Of a stretch of DNA of 64,000 nucleotides, positions 1-8,587 are shown piece after piece; position 1 is the stretch's first letter, and each line of letters starts with the position of its first letter. Below the pieces are notes generated by a model, which was given only the letters and a program-made list of their open reading frames with translations, was not told where the DNA came from and searched no databases. The stretch comes from Vagococcus hydrophili. GTDB taxonomy: Bacteria; Bacillota; Bacilli; Lactobacillales; Vagococcaceae. The stretch spans positions 2,294,001 to 2,358,000 of the forward strand of contig NZ_CP049887.1 in NCBI RefSeq assembly GCF_011304195.1, written 5' to 3'. Both the position numbers and the translations under genes were made by a program.

Positions 1-41
1 CTTTCACGGCGGTATCACGGGTTCGATTCCCGTACGGGTCA
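1..41 (+). tRNA. tRNA-Glu(TTC), 3' part
   Basis: Only the 3' half lies in the window: anticodon arm with loop CTTTCAC (anticodon TTC), variable region, T-arm GGTTCGATTCC and the end of the acceptor stem. The 5' half is before base 1. It is the first of five closely spaced tRNA genes on the same strand. Confidence 0.85.
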
Positions 42-66
42 TTACTAAACTATTAATTATAGTTTG

Positions 67-139
67 GGCGCAGTAGCTCAGTTGGTAGAGCAACGGATTG
101 AAGCTCCGTGTGTCGGCAGTTCGATTCTGTCTTGCGCCA
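67..139 (+). tRNA. tRNA-Phe(GAA)
   Basis: A full cloverleaf can be drawn. The acceptor arm GGCGCAG pairs with TTGCGCC (one G-T pair), the anticodon stem CGGA/TCCG encloses loop TTGAAGC with anticodon GAA, and the T-arm is normal. The discriminator is A and CCA is not encoded. Confidence 0.93.
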
Positions 140-145
140 TTATAT

Positions 146-225
146 GGAGGGGTAGCGAAGTGGCTAAACGCGGCGGACTGTAAATCCGCTCCTTTGGGTT
201 CGGCAGTTCGAATCTGCCCCCTCCA
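146..225 (+). tRNA. tRNA-Tyr(GTA)
   Basis: Acceptor arm GGAGGGG pairs with CCCCTCC, and the anticodon loop CTGTAAA gives anticodon GTA. The extended variable arm is typical of bacterial tRNA-Tyr. It begins only 6 bases after tRNA-Phe, so the two are probably co-transcribed. Confidence 0.93.
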
Positions 226-235
226 TTTTTATCAT

Positions 236-309
236 GGCGATTGTGGTGAAGTGGTTAACACATCGGATTGTGGTTCCGACATGCGTGGGTTCGATTCCCA
301 TCAGTCGCC
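236..309 (+). tRNA. tRNA-His(GTG)
   Basis: The anticodon stem CGGA/TCCG encloses loop TTGTGGT with anticodon GTG. The extra 5' G (position -1) characteristic of tRNA-His is at 236 and pairs with C309 in place of the usual unpaired discriminator. CCA is not encoded. Confidence 0.93.
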
Positions 310-322
310 TATTTAATAATAT

Positions 323-393
323 TGGGCTATAGCCAAGCGGTAAGGCAACGGACTTTGACTCCGTCATCGTTGGTTCGAATCCAGCTAGCCCAG
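323..393 (+). tRNA. tRNA-Gln(TTG)
   Basis: Acceptor arm TGGGCTA pairs perfectly with TAGCCCA, including the U1-A72 pair typical of tRNA-Gln. The anticodon loop ACTTTGACT holds anticodon TTG, and the discriminator is G. This is the last gene of the cluster and a terminator follows directly. Confidence 0.93.
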
Positions 394-395
394 TT

Positions 396-425
396 AAGAC
401 TTGATGATTCAAGTCTTTTTTTTTG
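396..425 (+). terminator. Rho-independent terminator of the tRNA cluster
   Basis: AAGACTTGA and TCAAGTCTT form a stem around a short loop, followed by a run of about nine T. It starts three bases after tRNA-Gln. Confidence 0.9.
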
Positions 426-428
426 TCC

Positions 429-450
429 AAAAATGATCTAAGTCATTTTT
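429..450. repeat. 8-bp perfect inverted repeat upstream of the PTS gene
   Basis: AAAAATGA and TCATTTTT flank the six-base loop TCTAAG. It lies about 95 bases upstream of the PTS start and after the tRNA terminator. It could be an operator (for example for the RpiR regulator of this operon) or a weak second terminator; nothing in the sequence decides. The rest of 451-544 shows only a weak AT-rich promoter-like stretch and the Shine-Dalgarno sequence. Confidence 0.4.
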
Positions 451-544
451 GCTTATCTAGATAGTATTAAGTAATGTTAAGAAGCTTTTTATAAAAAAAT
501 TTAAGTGTTAGTATATATTTATCATTTGAAAAGGAGAAGAAAAG

Positions 545-2101
545 ATGATTAAAAAAGGGGATTTTGGTGAGTCACTACAAAAGTTTGGACGAACGTTACT
601 TCTTCCAATTGGGGTTTTAGCACCGGTCGGGATGATTTTAGGAATCAGTGGAGCATTTGTTCAACCTTATATGATTGAAAAGTTTGCATTTTTAGGAAAT
701 GAAAATGTTAATGCTATTCTTATTAGTATTAGAACGATTGCAAGCGTTATCTTTGATAATATTCCACTACTATTCGCTATGGGTGTGGCTTATGGAATGA
801 GTAAAAAGGATAAAGGAATTTCTGTTTTTGCTGCTGTGACTGGTTATTTAACTTTAATCATTACTATGAATGTTTGGTTGACTTTAACTGGTAAGATGGC
901 TGATCCAGAAATTATGACACAAGTTGGACAAATAAATGTTTTGGGTATTCAAACAATGAATATCAGTGCAGCAGGGGGGATTGTTACAGGGTTAGTTGCT
1001 GCTTGGGCAACAGATAAGTTCTATAATTTAGAACTTCCAACTGCATTTGCATTCTTTTCAGGTAAGAAGTCAGTACCAATTATTACAATTGGCGTCATGA
1101 TTTTAATTGGGGCGTTATTACCATTTGTTTGGGAAGTTTTTGTGCTAGTTTTAACGAAATTTTCAGTGGTTATTTTAAGCACAGTTGGTCCATTCTTTAC
1201 GGCAGCTGGTGAACGATTATTTATTCCTTTTGGTTTACACCATGTATGGAACGCGCTCTTTAGATTTACTGAAGCAGGCGGGTCTTATGTAATTGATGGG
1301 GAAACCTTTGTTGGAGTTGTCCCAGCGATGAATGAAGTGTTATTCAATCAAGGGCCAAATAGTGAGTATTGGTCAATGATGCCTGATTTAACAAGATTCA
1401 TGGCACAACAACAAATGCTTGTGACACTGTTTCTTTTCCCTGCGATTGCTTTAGCCATGTATAAAGCGTGTCGTGTAGAAAATAGAATAGAAGTTAAGTC
1501 GATGCTGATTACGTTGGTTTTAACAGCGATGTTAGGAAACGTTACTGAGCCGTTAGAATTTACTTTTGTGTTCATTGCCCCTCTCTTGTATTTAGCTTAT
1601 GCAGTTATTGTTGGGATTGGAGCTGTGCTACTTTCTTTAGCAGGAGTGGCAGTTGGATACATTAGGGGAACGGTTTTTGACTTTGCGATTTTCGGATTAT
1701 TATATGAAAAGACTAACTGGATATTCTTAGTAATTATTGGACTTGGTTTAGCAGTTGTTACTTATTTTATTTTTTACTGGGCAATTATTAAATTTGATAT
1801 TAAAACACCTGGTCGTGAAGAATCACAAAATATGGATAATACATTAATTAAAGAAAAACGTTACACAGAAGTTGCTGAGATCGTGGTTGAAGCGCTAGGT
1901 GGTAAGGAAAATATTGAAAACGTTGAAAACTGTATTACCCGTCTAAGAATTGATTTGAAGGATATTAATGTTGTCAATAAAGAGTTGCTTGAAAAATCAG
2001 GTTGTACTGGTTTCTTCTTCCCGGCAGCAAAACATATTCATGTTGTTTATGGCCCTCAAGTTGAATTCGTTAGAAATGCTGTAGATGAAGCATTAGCATA
2101 G
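545..2101 (+). CDS. PTS glucose/maltose-family transporter, EIICB
   Basis: Membrane sugar permease of the PTS glucose superfamily, importing and phosphorylating an unidentified carbohydrate. The first roughly 420 residues form the multi-spanning EIIC domain, with family motifs such as GLHHVWNALFRF and the substrate-loop motif TEPLEFTF. The last roughly 80 residues are an EIIB domain with the phosphorylated cysteine in ENCITRLR. At 518 residues there is no EIIA domain, so a EIIA from elsewhere must supply phosphate. The start is supported by AAGGAG eight bases upstream. It is the first gene of an operon with a lyase and a deacetylase, which suggests an N-substituted sugar rather than glucose or maltose. 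Substrate unknown. Confidence 0.88.
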   Translation: MIKKGDFGESLQKFGRTLLLPIGVLAPVGMILGISGAFVQPYMIEKFAFLGNENVNAILISIRTIASVIFDNIPLLFAMGVAYGMSKKDKGISVFAAVTGYLTLIITMNVWLTLTGKMADPEIMTQVGQINVLGIQTMNISAAGGIVTGLVAAWATDKFYNLELPTAFAFFSGKKSVPIITIGVMILIGALLPFVWEVFVLVLTKFSVVILSTVGPFFTAAGERLFIPFGLHHVWNALFRFTEAGGSYVIDGETFVGVVPAMNEVLFNQGPNSEYWSMMPDLTRFMAQQQMLVTLFLFPAIALAMYKACRVENRIEVKSMLITLVLTAMLGNVTEPLEFTFVFIAPLLYLAYAVIVGIGAVLLSLAGVAVGYIRGTVFDFAIFGLLYEKTNWIFLVIIGLGLAVVTYFIFYWAIIKFDIKTPGREESQNMDNTLIKEKRYTEVAEIVVEALGGKENIENVENCITRLRIDLKDINVVNKELLEKSGCTGFFFPAAKHIHVVYGPQVEFVRNAVDEALA

Positions 2102-2123
2102 TAAAAAATGAGGAGGAAAAAAA

Positions 2124-3494
2124 GTGAGAGCACTATATGATTCAAAAAGTAAAACAATGGATGATCGAGGGATAAAAGAGTTATTCTCGAATGAAGCAAA
2201 ATATAAAACGTGGCTAATGTTTGAAGCTGCCTTAGCAGAAGCACAAGCGGAGTGTGGTTTTATTCCTAAACAAGCCGCTCTTGATATTAAAGAAGCCGCT
2301 AAAATTGAAAATATTGATTTTGAGGAAATGAATAGAATCTATTTAAAAATTGGACATGGGTTTGTGCCTTTTCTAAAAGTTTTAGTTAAAGCTTGTCCAA
2401 AAGAGAGCGGGAAATATATTCATTACGGGATTACCACTCAAAATATTCAGCAAAGTTCTCAATTATATATGGTGAAAACCGTTCATGATAAATACATGAA
2501 ACTTCTGGGTGAGATTTTAGAGAACTTAAGTAAACTAGCTGAGGATAATAAAGATACTGTCATGACAGGTCGGACTCATGGTCGTCATGCCACTCCGATT
2601 ACATATGGCTATAAAGTTTCTGTTTGGATAAGTGACTTCATTGAATGTGTGGAGAGAATGAGAGAGGCAGAAAAACGTGTCTTTAAAATTATGATGGGTG
2701 GAGCGGTAGGAACATTTAGCTCCATGCCAGAAGTTGGGATTGATGTTCAAAAGCGCGTAGCTGAGTTAACAGGTATGTATCCAATGGAAGTTCCTTCAAG
2801 AAATATTAGTACTCATAAATTAGAGTACATGATGAATTTATCATTAATGGCAAATATTTGTCATAAAATTGGAGAAGAAGTTTATAGTACTACTTTAGAA
2901 GAAATTGCTGAAGTGTCGGAAGGATTTAGCAAAGGGACAGTTGGAAGTAGTACCATGCCTCATAAAATTAACCCTAAACTAGCTAAAGGCATTGTAGCCA
3001 ATTCTCAAAAATTGTATTCATTACCTGGTGTTGGTATGTACTCAGCCGTTAGACCATATGAAGGTGACAGTAGTTCATACATGTTATTTGATGGCATTTT
3101 AGAAGAAGCCCTAGAACTCACAACTGAAGTTTTGCTTAGAACAGAGGAATTAACTAGAACAATGGTCCCTCATCCTGAGCGAATGCTTCACAATGTGTTG
3201 AGAAATAAAGGCTTAGATAATACAGAATACGTTATGATGAAAATGGCTGATAAACTTGGGAAAGATGAAGCTCATTCACTTCTATATGACATTGCGATTA
3301 AAACAGCAGCTGATGGTGAAGACTTCTACACAAATCTCATGAAAAATAGCTTAATTTCTTCAGAATTTACAGCAGAAGAAGTGAAAGCACTAATCGATCC
3401 TAGAAACTATGTGGGACTTTCCAGTGAACTAGCGTCCAAAGAAGCAATACGAGCTCATGAAACAGCTAAATTTATTCAAGAGAATTATAAGTAA
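2124..3494 (+). CDS. Fumarase/adenylosuccinate-lyase superfamily lyase
   Basis: A 456-residue enzyme of the superfamily that includes PurB, ArgH, AspA and FumC. These enzymes usually remove fumarate from succinyl-N or succinyl-O compounds by beta-elimination. Visible motifs are GRTHGRHATP near residue 150 and the signature loop GSSTMPHKINP near residue 275, which carries the catalytic serine. It begins with GTG behind a strong AGGAGG at 2111. It is unlikely to be the housekeeping PurB, because it sits between a sugar PTS and a YdjC-type deacetylase with no purine genes nearby. I infer that it cleaves a conjugate brought in by the PTS; the true substrate cannot be read from sequence. Confidence 0.8.
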   Translation: MRALYDSKSKTMDDRGIKELFSNEAKYKTWLMFEAALAEAQAECGFIPKQAALDIKEAAKIENIDFEEMNRIYLKIGHGFVPFLKVLVKACPKESGKYIHYGITTQNIQQSSQLYMVKTVHDKYMKLLGEILENLSKLAEDNKDTVMTGRTHGRHATPITYGYKVSVWISDFIECVERMREAEKRVFKIMMGGAVGTFSSMPEVGIDVQKRVAELTGMYPMEVPSRNISTHKLEYMMNLSLMANICHKIGEEVYSTTLEEIAEVSEGFSKGTVGSSTMPHKINPKLAKGIVANSQKLYSLPGVGMYSAVRPYEGDSSSYMLFDGILEEALELTTEVLLRTEELTRTMVPHPERMLHNVLRNKGLDNTEYVMMKMADKLGKDEAHSLLYDIAIKTAADGEDFYTNLMKNSLISSEFTAEEVKALIDPRNYVGLSSELASKEAIRAHETAKFIQENYK

Positions 3495-4282
3495 TGGCAA
3501 AGTTGGTCATAAACGCAGATGATTTTGGTTATTCTAAGGCAATTAACCACGGTATTATTGATTCTTTTCAGAATGGTGTTTTAACTTCAACGACTCTAAT
3601 GGCAAACATGCCAGGATTTGACCATGCCGTAGAATTAAGCCGTAGTAATCCCAATTTAGGAGTGGGAGTTCATTTGTCAATGACATGTGGCAAACCAATA
3701 CTTACTAATGTTACTGATTTAGTGGAAGAAACTGGGAAGTTTAAATGTTTAGATAAAATCAAGGCGGAATTATTTGAAACTAATTTAGAGCAGCTTTATG
3801 ATGAATGGGATGCACAAATCAAACACATTCAACAGGCAGGGATCAACATTAGTCATCTTGATTCCCATCATTATACTCACTCGATGGGAGATCATTATAG
3901 GGTAGTAGAGGCTTTATCCCTTAAATATCATTTACCAATTAGAAATAGTCATGATGTGAGAACTAAATTTATTAATCCTAATTTAAGTCCTGCCGAGGAG
4001 TTATGGCCCCTATTTAACTATCCAGAAATGAAAAGAATGGATAAAAGGTTTTTAGAAGTAAAACAACAACTTTTTAAGATAATCGTGAAAGATTGCCAAA
4101 AATACTCTGAGAAAAATAAAGTAGAAGCTGTTTGTCATCCTGGGTTTTTGGATGAGGAAGTTTGGTTTGGCTCAAGTTTTAATTTAGCTAGAATGAGAGA
4201 AGTTTCAATTTTATGTGACTTAGATCTTAGTAAATTATTTTCCGAGTATGAATTTGAACTATGTAATTACCATGATTTTTAA
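3494..4282 (+). CDS. YdjC/ChbG-family carbohydrate deacetylase
   Basis: A 262-residue metal-dependent deacetylase of the YdjC/ChbG family. Known members remove an acetyl group from chito-oligosaccharides or related N-acetyl sugars in the cytoplasm. Metal-ligand motifs are visible: NADDFGYS near the N-terminus, the SHLDSHHYTH segment near residue 120 and the CHPG motif near residue 215. The start codon overlaps the lyase stop codon (TAATG), so the two are translationally coupled. With the PTS and lyase it makes a three-gene catabolic unit, probably acting on a phosphorylated N-acylated sugar. No glucosamine-6-phosphate deaminase lies nearby. Confidence 0.85.
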   Translation: MAKLVINADDFGYSKAINHGIIDSFQNGVLTSTTLMANMPGFDHAVELSRSNPNLGVGVHLSMTCGKPILTNVTDLVEETGKFKCLDKIKAELFETNLEQLYDEWDAQIKHIQQAGINISHLDSHHYTHSMGDHYRVVEALSLKYHLPIRNSHDVRTKFINPNLSPAEELWPLFNYPEMKRMDKRFLEVKQQLFKIIVKDCQKYSEKNKVEAVCHPGFLDEEVWFGSSFNLARMREVSILCDLDLSKLFSEYEFELCNYHDF

Positions 4283-4384
4283 TCAAATTTAATTTAAGAA
4301 CATAAAGGCTAATATTTTTAGATAAAACTAACAAAAAGTTAGTGAATATTTAGAGATATCAGTCTTTTTTGCCGTTCTTTGTAT

Positions 4385-4413
4385 CAGACATAAGTAGGAG
4401 TTTATGATATAAT
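4385..4413 (+). promoter_or_regulatory. Promoter of the rpiR-type regulator
   Basis: CAGACA (4/6 match to the -35 consensus), a 17-base spacer and a perfect TATAAT at 4408 with an extended TG motif before it. Transcription would begin about 20 bases before the regulator. In 4283-4384 there is a small inverted repeat, ACTAAC/GTTAGT (4327-4343), without a T-run; it may be an operator. Confidence 0.7.
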
Positions 4414-4440
4414 TCCAAATAGTAGGGGGTAGGGAGTGGA

Positions 4441-5196
4441 ATGGACTTTCTTAAGAATTACGATGAGTTAACTGTTAGTGAGAAAAAGGTACTTCGCTAT
4501 GTTATAGACAATACTAAAGCCGTTCCTTATATGAATATCAATCAACTTGCAGATGTCAATTTCGTGTCGAAGACCGTGATTATTAATTTATGTCAAAAGT
4601 TGGGCTTTAGTGGTTTTAAAGAGTTGAAATTTACCATTAATAATTCAATAAGAGAAGAGCTGGTATCAGAAGAACTAAATGAAGATAAAGTAATCAAGAA
4701 ACTCGAAAAAAGCATTGAAAAGACGTTATCCTTAGTTATAGATGAGACGATTGATGGCTCGGTTGATTCAATCCTACAAGCAAAAAATATTTTTATCATG
4801 GCAAGGGGAACCAGTAAACCTGTTGGGTATTATTTAGAGCATTTATTATTTTCCATGGGTCTTCACTGCTTTTTTATTGATGATTATAATTTATCAGAGT
4901 CTTTTACACGACTGGTCACAGAGGATGATGTAGTGATTTTGTTTTCACTATCTGGTCAAACGAAAAAAATTCTTGAAACAGCAAGGGTTCTTAATGTAAA
5001 AGGAGCGAAAATGATTAGTATTACATCATTTCAATCGAATAAATTAAGTGATTATTCAGATTATAGTTTATACTGTCATACCGATAACTTTGATACGAAA
5101 AAGGATGATTCTATTTCTCGAATTGGTTTCTTTCTTCTAGTTGATTTATTGATTGAAAGTATTAAACAGAAATTATCAAATAATCACATCATTTAG
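4441..5196 (+). CDS. MurR/RpiR-family transcriptional regulator
   Basis: A 251-residue regulator with an N-terminal RpiR-type helix-turn-helix (about residues 1-75; VSKTVIINLCQKLGFSGFKELK is the recognition region) and a C-terminal SIS sugar-phosphate-binding domain (about 105-240; ARGTSKPVGYY and FSLSGQTKK loops). Such proteins sense phosphosugars and control sugar or amino-sugar catabolism. It has its own promoter and directly follows the PTS-lyase-deacetylase genes, so it most likely regulates them in response to the phosphorylated PTS product. Whether it activates or represses cannot be told. Confidence 0.85.
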   Translation: MDFLKNYDELTVSEKKVLRYVIDNTKAVPYMNINQLADVNFVSKTVIINLCQKLGFSGFKELKFTINNSIREELVSEELNEDKVIKKLEKSIEKTLSLVIDETIDGSVDSILQAKNIFIMARGTSKPVGYYLEHLLFSMGLHCFFIDDYNLSESFTRLVTEDDVVILFSLSGQTKKILETARVLNVKGAKMISITSFQSNKLSDYSDYSLYCHTDNFDTKKDDSISRIGFFLLVDLLIESIKQKLSNNHII

Positions 5197-5316
5197 AACT
5201 TTCAAAACTTAAGATAATAGTGTAGAATTATATCTTGTGTTTTGATTTCTCGTTGTTTATAATAATTTTGTATTAATATTACTGTGATGTTACAAATGTT
5301 TCTATTATGACGATTT

Positions 5317-5335
5317 CTAGGTCTTAGGTCGTAGA
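5317..5335. promoter_or_regulatory. Putative LiaR box upstream of dltX
   Basis: CTAGGTCTTAGGTCGTAGA matches 16 of 19 bases of a sequence upstream of liaF (18980-18998). In both places the motif begins exactly 63 bases before the first base of the -10 box. The repeated AGGTC units recall the tandem sites bound by LiaR/VraR response regulators. Assignment to LiaR is inference from this shared position. Confidence 0.6.
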
Positions 5336-5353
5336 AAAAATTACAACATATGC

Positions 5354-5385
5354 TTGATACCAAAAATAATATTCTACGATATAAT
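5354..5385 (+). promoter_or_regulatory. dlt operon promoter
   Basis: A perfect -10 box TATAAT lies at 5380-5385, about 35 bases before dltX. The best -35 candidate, TTGATA at 5354, leaves a long 20-base spacer, so the promoter may need an activator; this fits the upstream LiaR-type box. Confidence 0.6.
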
Positions 5386-5419
5386 TTGTTTATGATAAAG
5401 ACGAGAGGATGAAGTTGAA

Positions 5420-5575
5420 ATGGAAATGAAAAAAGTAATTAAAAATGAAGAATCAAGATATTGGTTATCTTTTGTGGGAAAAACAGTGCTTTATGCAACT
5501 ATATTGTTAGGTTTAATCTATTTATATCACTATAGTTCAGTAGGCGGAGGTTCCTTTATTTACAACCAATTCTAG
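5420..5575 (+). CDS. dltX: Teichoic acid D-Ala incorporation-associated protein DltX
   Basis: A 51-residue single-pass membrane protein, easily missed because of its size. It has a charged N-terminus, one membrane helix (about residues 16-37) and the C-terminal FIYNQF motif that marks the DltX family (usually FIYNEF-like). It sits immediately upstream of dltA, as in other Firmicutes. DltX is needed for D-alanylation, and its C-terminal motif has been proposed to take part in D-Ala transfer at the outer face of the membrane. Either ATG 5420 or ATG 5426 could be the start; AGAGGATG upstream fits both. Confidence 0.93.
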   Translation: MEMKKVIKNEESRYWLSFVGKTVLYATILLGLIYLYHYSSVGGGSFIYNQF

Positions 5576-5591
5576 AAGGAGTATTTGATCG

Positions 5592-7103
5592 ATGAAAAAT
5601 ATAATCTTAGAAACAGTCAAAAAATGGTCTGATGAAAAAGCGGACACTATTTTTTTCGACGAAGGGACACTAAGCCCTACGTATGCAGATTTAGAAAAAA
5701 AATCTGATTCACTTGCGTTTTACTTAGAAAACAATCATCAAAACAAAGATAATATTTTAGTTTATGGTGGACAAAATAGCCAAATGGTTACCAGCTTCTT
5801 AGCTTGTACCAAATCGGGTCATGGTTACATTCCAGTAGATGCTCACACGCCAGTCGATCGTGTTGAAATGATTTTAGAAGAATCACAAGCAACATGTGTC
5901 ATTTCTTTAAGCGAATGGCCGTTGAATGTCTCTGATAAAGTGATTACCTTAGAAAAATATGAAGCATTGACGACTGCAGGAGATAAAGCTTCCTTAAAGC
6001 ATATGGTTGTAGGTGAAGATGTCTACTATACAATCTTTACTTCTGGTACCACTGGGAAACCTAAAGGCGTCCAAATTACTTATGATAATTTAGAAAGTTT
6101 TTGTGAGTGGATGTTGTCAGATTTTAGTTTAAAGACAGAGCAACGCTTTTTATGCCAGGCACCATTTTCTTTCGACTTATCAGTAATGGATTTATATCCT
6201 TCATTACTAACTGCAGGAACGTTAGTACCGATGGAAAAAAATATGGTAGAGAGTTTCCCATTACTGTTTAGCAGTATTCCTAAAATGAACTTAAACGTGT
6301 GGGTATCAACGCCTTCGCTTGTTGAAATTTGTTTACTAAATCCAGATTTCACTGGAGAAAAATTACCTAGTTTGGAAAATTTCCAATTTTGTGGTGAAGA
6401 GTTACCACATGGTGTGGCTCAAAAATTATTGGAACGTTTTCCAGAAGCGATAATTTTTAATACGTATGGTCCAACAGAAGCAACTGTTGCGATTACAAGT
6501 GTTCAAATTACACAAGACATTTTAGATAGTAACGAAAGATTACCTTTAGGAAGAGCTAAGTCAGATACACGATTAATTATTTTAAATGATGAAGGTCAGG
6601 CTCAACCAGAAGGCGAAATTGGTGAAATCATCATCGAAGGACCTGGAGTTTCAACGGGTTACTTCAATAATATTGAAAAAACAGAAGAAGCTTTCTTTTC
6701 TTACGAAGGTAAGCCTGCTTATAAAACGGGCGATGCTGGTTTACTTCAAGATGGTCTGCTCTATTATAAAGGTCGCTTAGATTTCCAAATTAAATGGCAT
6801 GGCTACCGAATTGAATTAGGGGATATTGATCATCACTTAATGGAAAATTCGCGTTTAAGAAATGCGTGTGTGGTTCCAAAATACAATAAAAACCACAAAG
6901 TTCAACAATTGATTGCGTATGTTGTATTAGAGACTGAAAGTGAACTCGAAGAAAAAGAGTTAACGAAAGTTTTGAAAGCTGAACTAGAATCTAGTGTTAT
7001 GGACTATATGATTCCACAACGTTTCATTTATGTGGATCAATTACCATTAACACCAAATGGTAAGGTTGATCGTAAGTGGTTGATTAATGAGGTAAACAAA
7101 TGA
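5592..7103 (+). CDS. dltA: D-alanine--poly(phosphoribitol) ligase DltA
   Basis: Cytoplasmic adenylation enzyme that activates D-alanine with ATP and loads it on the phosphopantetheine arm of DltC. The 503-residue length matches the family. The AMP-binding core motif TSGTTGKPKG is at about residue 150, NTYGPTE near 295, YKTGD near 378 and the C-terminal catalytic lysine in PNGKVDRK near 495. AAGGAG lies before the ATG. It starts 16 bases after dltX and overlaps dltB by 4 bases, showing a tight operon. Confidence 0.97.
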   Translation: MKNIILETVKKWSDEKADTIFFDEGTLSPTYADLEKKSDSLAFYLENNHQNKDNILVYGGQNSQMVTSFLACTKSGHGYIPVDAHTPVDRVEMILEESQATCVISLSEWPLNVSDKVITLEKYEALTTAGDKASLKHMVVGEDVYYTIFTSGTTGKPKGVQITYDNLESFCEWMLSDFSLKTEQRFLCQAPFSFDLSVMDLYPSLLTAGTLVPMEKNMVESFPLLFSSIPKMNLNVWVSTPSLVEICLLNPDFTGEKLPSLENFQFCGEELPHGVAQKLLERFPEAIIFNTYGPTEATVAITSVQITQDILDSNERLPLGRAKSDTRLIILNDEGQAQPEGEIGEIIIEGPGVSTGYFNNIEKTEEAFFSYEGKPAYKTGDAGLLQDGLLYYKGRLDFQIKWHGYRIELGDIDHHLMENSRLRNACVVPKYNKNHKVQQLIAYVVLETESELEEKELTKVLKAELESSVMDYMIPQRFIYVDQLPLTPNGKVDRKWLINEVNK

Positions 7104-8332
7104 TAGATAAATTAGCACAGTTTATTACTTATTTAACACCTTATGAAAAACCATTTTATTTTGTACTAATTGCCGTTTTATTTATTCCCTCAATTATTTA
7201 TTCATTGAGAGGTAAGAGGCTGCATTGGTACCAAACGCTTTTAACAGTATTCTTTTTATGGATTAGTTTTGCAGGACCTAACATAAAGCAAGGTTATGCC
7301 CTAATTGGTTATGTTGTTTGGCAATGTCTTTTAACTGGTGTTTACTTTAGATATCGTCAGAAAGCTAACAGTACTTTCTGGTTTTATATTGCGGTATTTT
7401 TAAGTATTATACCGATGATTATTTTAAAAGTAGGACCGCTGACAGATAGTAAATCATTCTTACTCTTTTACTTTTTAGGTTATTCTTACTTAACGTTTAA
7501 ATCTGTTCAAGTGATTATGGAAATTAGAGATGGCATTATTAAAGATTACAAACTTAAGCACTATATTCAATTCTTACTCTTCTTTCCAACAATTTCTTCA
7601 GGACCGATTGACCGTTACCGAAGATTTTTAAAAGATTTAAATAATCCACCATCAAAAGAAAAATATACTGAGCTACTAGGTAAAGGAATTCATTTTATCT
7701 TCTTAGGCTTTTTATATAAATTTTTAATTGGTTATGCTTTAGGTAGTCATTTATTACCTTTAGTTCAATCTTTTGCTTTGACAAGAGAAGGCGTATTCCT
7801 TGGAACATTAGGTTATATGTATGTCTATAGTTTGTATTTATTCTTTGATTTTGCAGGTTACAGTTTGTTTGCGGTAGGGGTAAGTTACCTACTTGGTTAC
7901 GAAACACCTATCAACTTTAACAAACCGTTTTTAAGCCCAAATATTAAAGAATTTTGGAACAGATGGCACATGTCTCTCTCTTTTTGGTTTAGAGATTATG
8001 TTTACATGAGATTAATGTTTACCTTGATGAAGAAAAAAGTATTTAAGAGTAGAATAGTAGCATCAAATGTTGGCTACTTTGCTTTATTCTTAATCATGGG
8101 TGTTTGGCATGGTTTAACATGGTATTATATTGTTTATGGTTTGTATCATGCTCTTTTAATTTGTACTTGTGATGCGTGGTTAAGATTTAAGAAAAAACAT
8201 AAAGAGCAATTACCAAGTAACAAATGGACCAATGCTTTTGCAATATTTTTAACGTTTAACGCAGTTTGTTTCAGTTTCTTGATTTTCTCAGGATTCTTAG
8301 ATACACTAGCTAAGCAATTATTTAATATATAA
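7100..8332 (+). CDS. dltB: D-alanyl transfer protein DltB (MBOAT)
   Basis: Multi-pass membrane protein of the MBOAT acyltransferase family, which moves D-alanine from DltC across the membrane toward teichoic acid. At 410 residues it has the usual length. The membrane-embedded histidine is in the motif GVWHGLTWYY near residue 335, and the pattern of long hydrophobic segments fits about eleven helices. The first codon overlaps the end of dltA (ATGA), so translation is coupled. Confidence 0.97.
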   Translation: MIDKLAQFITYLTPYEKPFYFVLIAVLFIPSIIYSLRGKRLHWYQTLLTVFFLWISFAGPNIKQGYALIGYVVWQCLLTGVYFRYRQKANSTFWFYIAVFLSIIPMIILKVGPLTDSKSFLLFYFLGYSYLTFKSVQVIMEIRDGIIKDYKLKHYIQFLLFFPTISSGPIDRYRRFLKDLNNPPSKEKYTELLGKGIHFIFLGFLYKFLIGYALGSHLLPLVQSFALTREGVFLGTLGYMYVYSLYLFFDFAGYSLFAVGVSYLLGYETPINFNKPFLSPNIKEFWNRWHMSLSFWFRDYVYMRLMFTLMKKKVFKSRIVASNVGYFALFLIMGVWHGLTWYYIVYGLYHALLICTCDAWLRFKKKHKEQLPSNKWTNAFAIFLTFNAVCFSFLIFSGFLDTLAKQLFNI

Positions 8333-8350
8333 TAATAGGAGATGACAGGA

Positions 8351-8587
8351 ATGGATATTAAAGAAACAGTATTAGCAATTTTAGAAGATTTAACAGGTCA
8401 AGACGTAAGTGGGACTTTAGATTTAGATTTATATGATGAAGGGTTATTAGATTCAATGGCAACTGTTCAAATGCTTGTTGAAGTAGATGGTCAATTAGGT
8501 ATTACAGTACCAGTTTCAGAATATGAAAGAAGCGAATGGGGAACACCACAACAAATCATTAACCAAATTACAGCTTTACAAGGATGA
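8351..8587 (+). CDS. dltC: D-alanyl carrier protein DltC
   Basis: A 78-residue acyl-carrier-type protein that carries D-alanine as a thioester. The phosphopantetheine attachment serine is in the motif LLDSMA near residue 36. An earlier ATG at 8342 is less likely: AGGAG (8337-8341) lies directly against it but has ideal 9-base spacing to 8351, and the 8351 start gives the standard length. It ends overlapping the dltD start by 4 bases. Confidence 0.96.
   Translation: MDIKETVLAILEDLTGQDVSGTLDLDLYDEGLLDSMATVQMLVEVDGQLGITVPVSEYERSEWGTPQQIINQITALQG

Noticed and set aside
2124-3494. Housekeeping adenylosuccinate lyase PurB
   Set aside because: Motifs show the superfamily only; the context is a sugar PTS operon and not purine synthesis. 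A separate purB is expected elsewhere.
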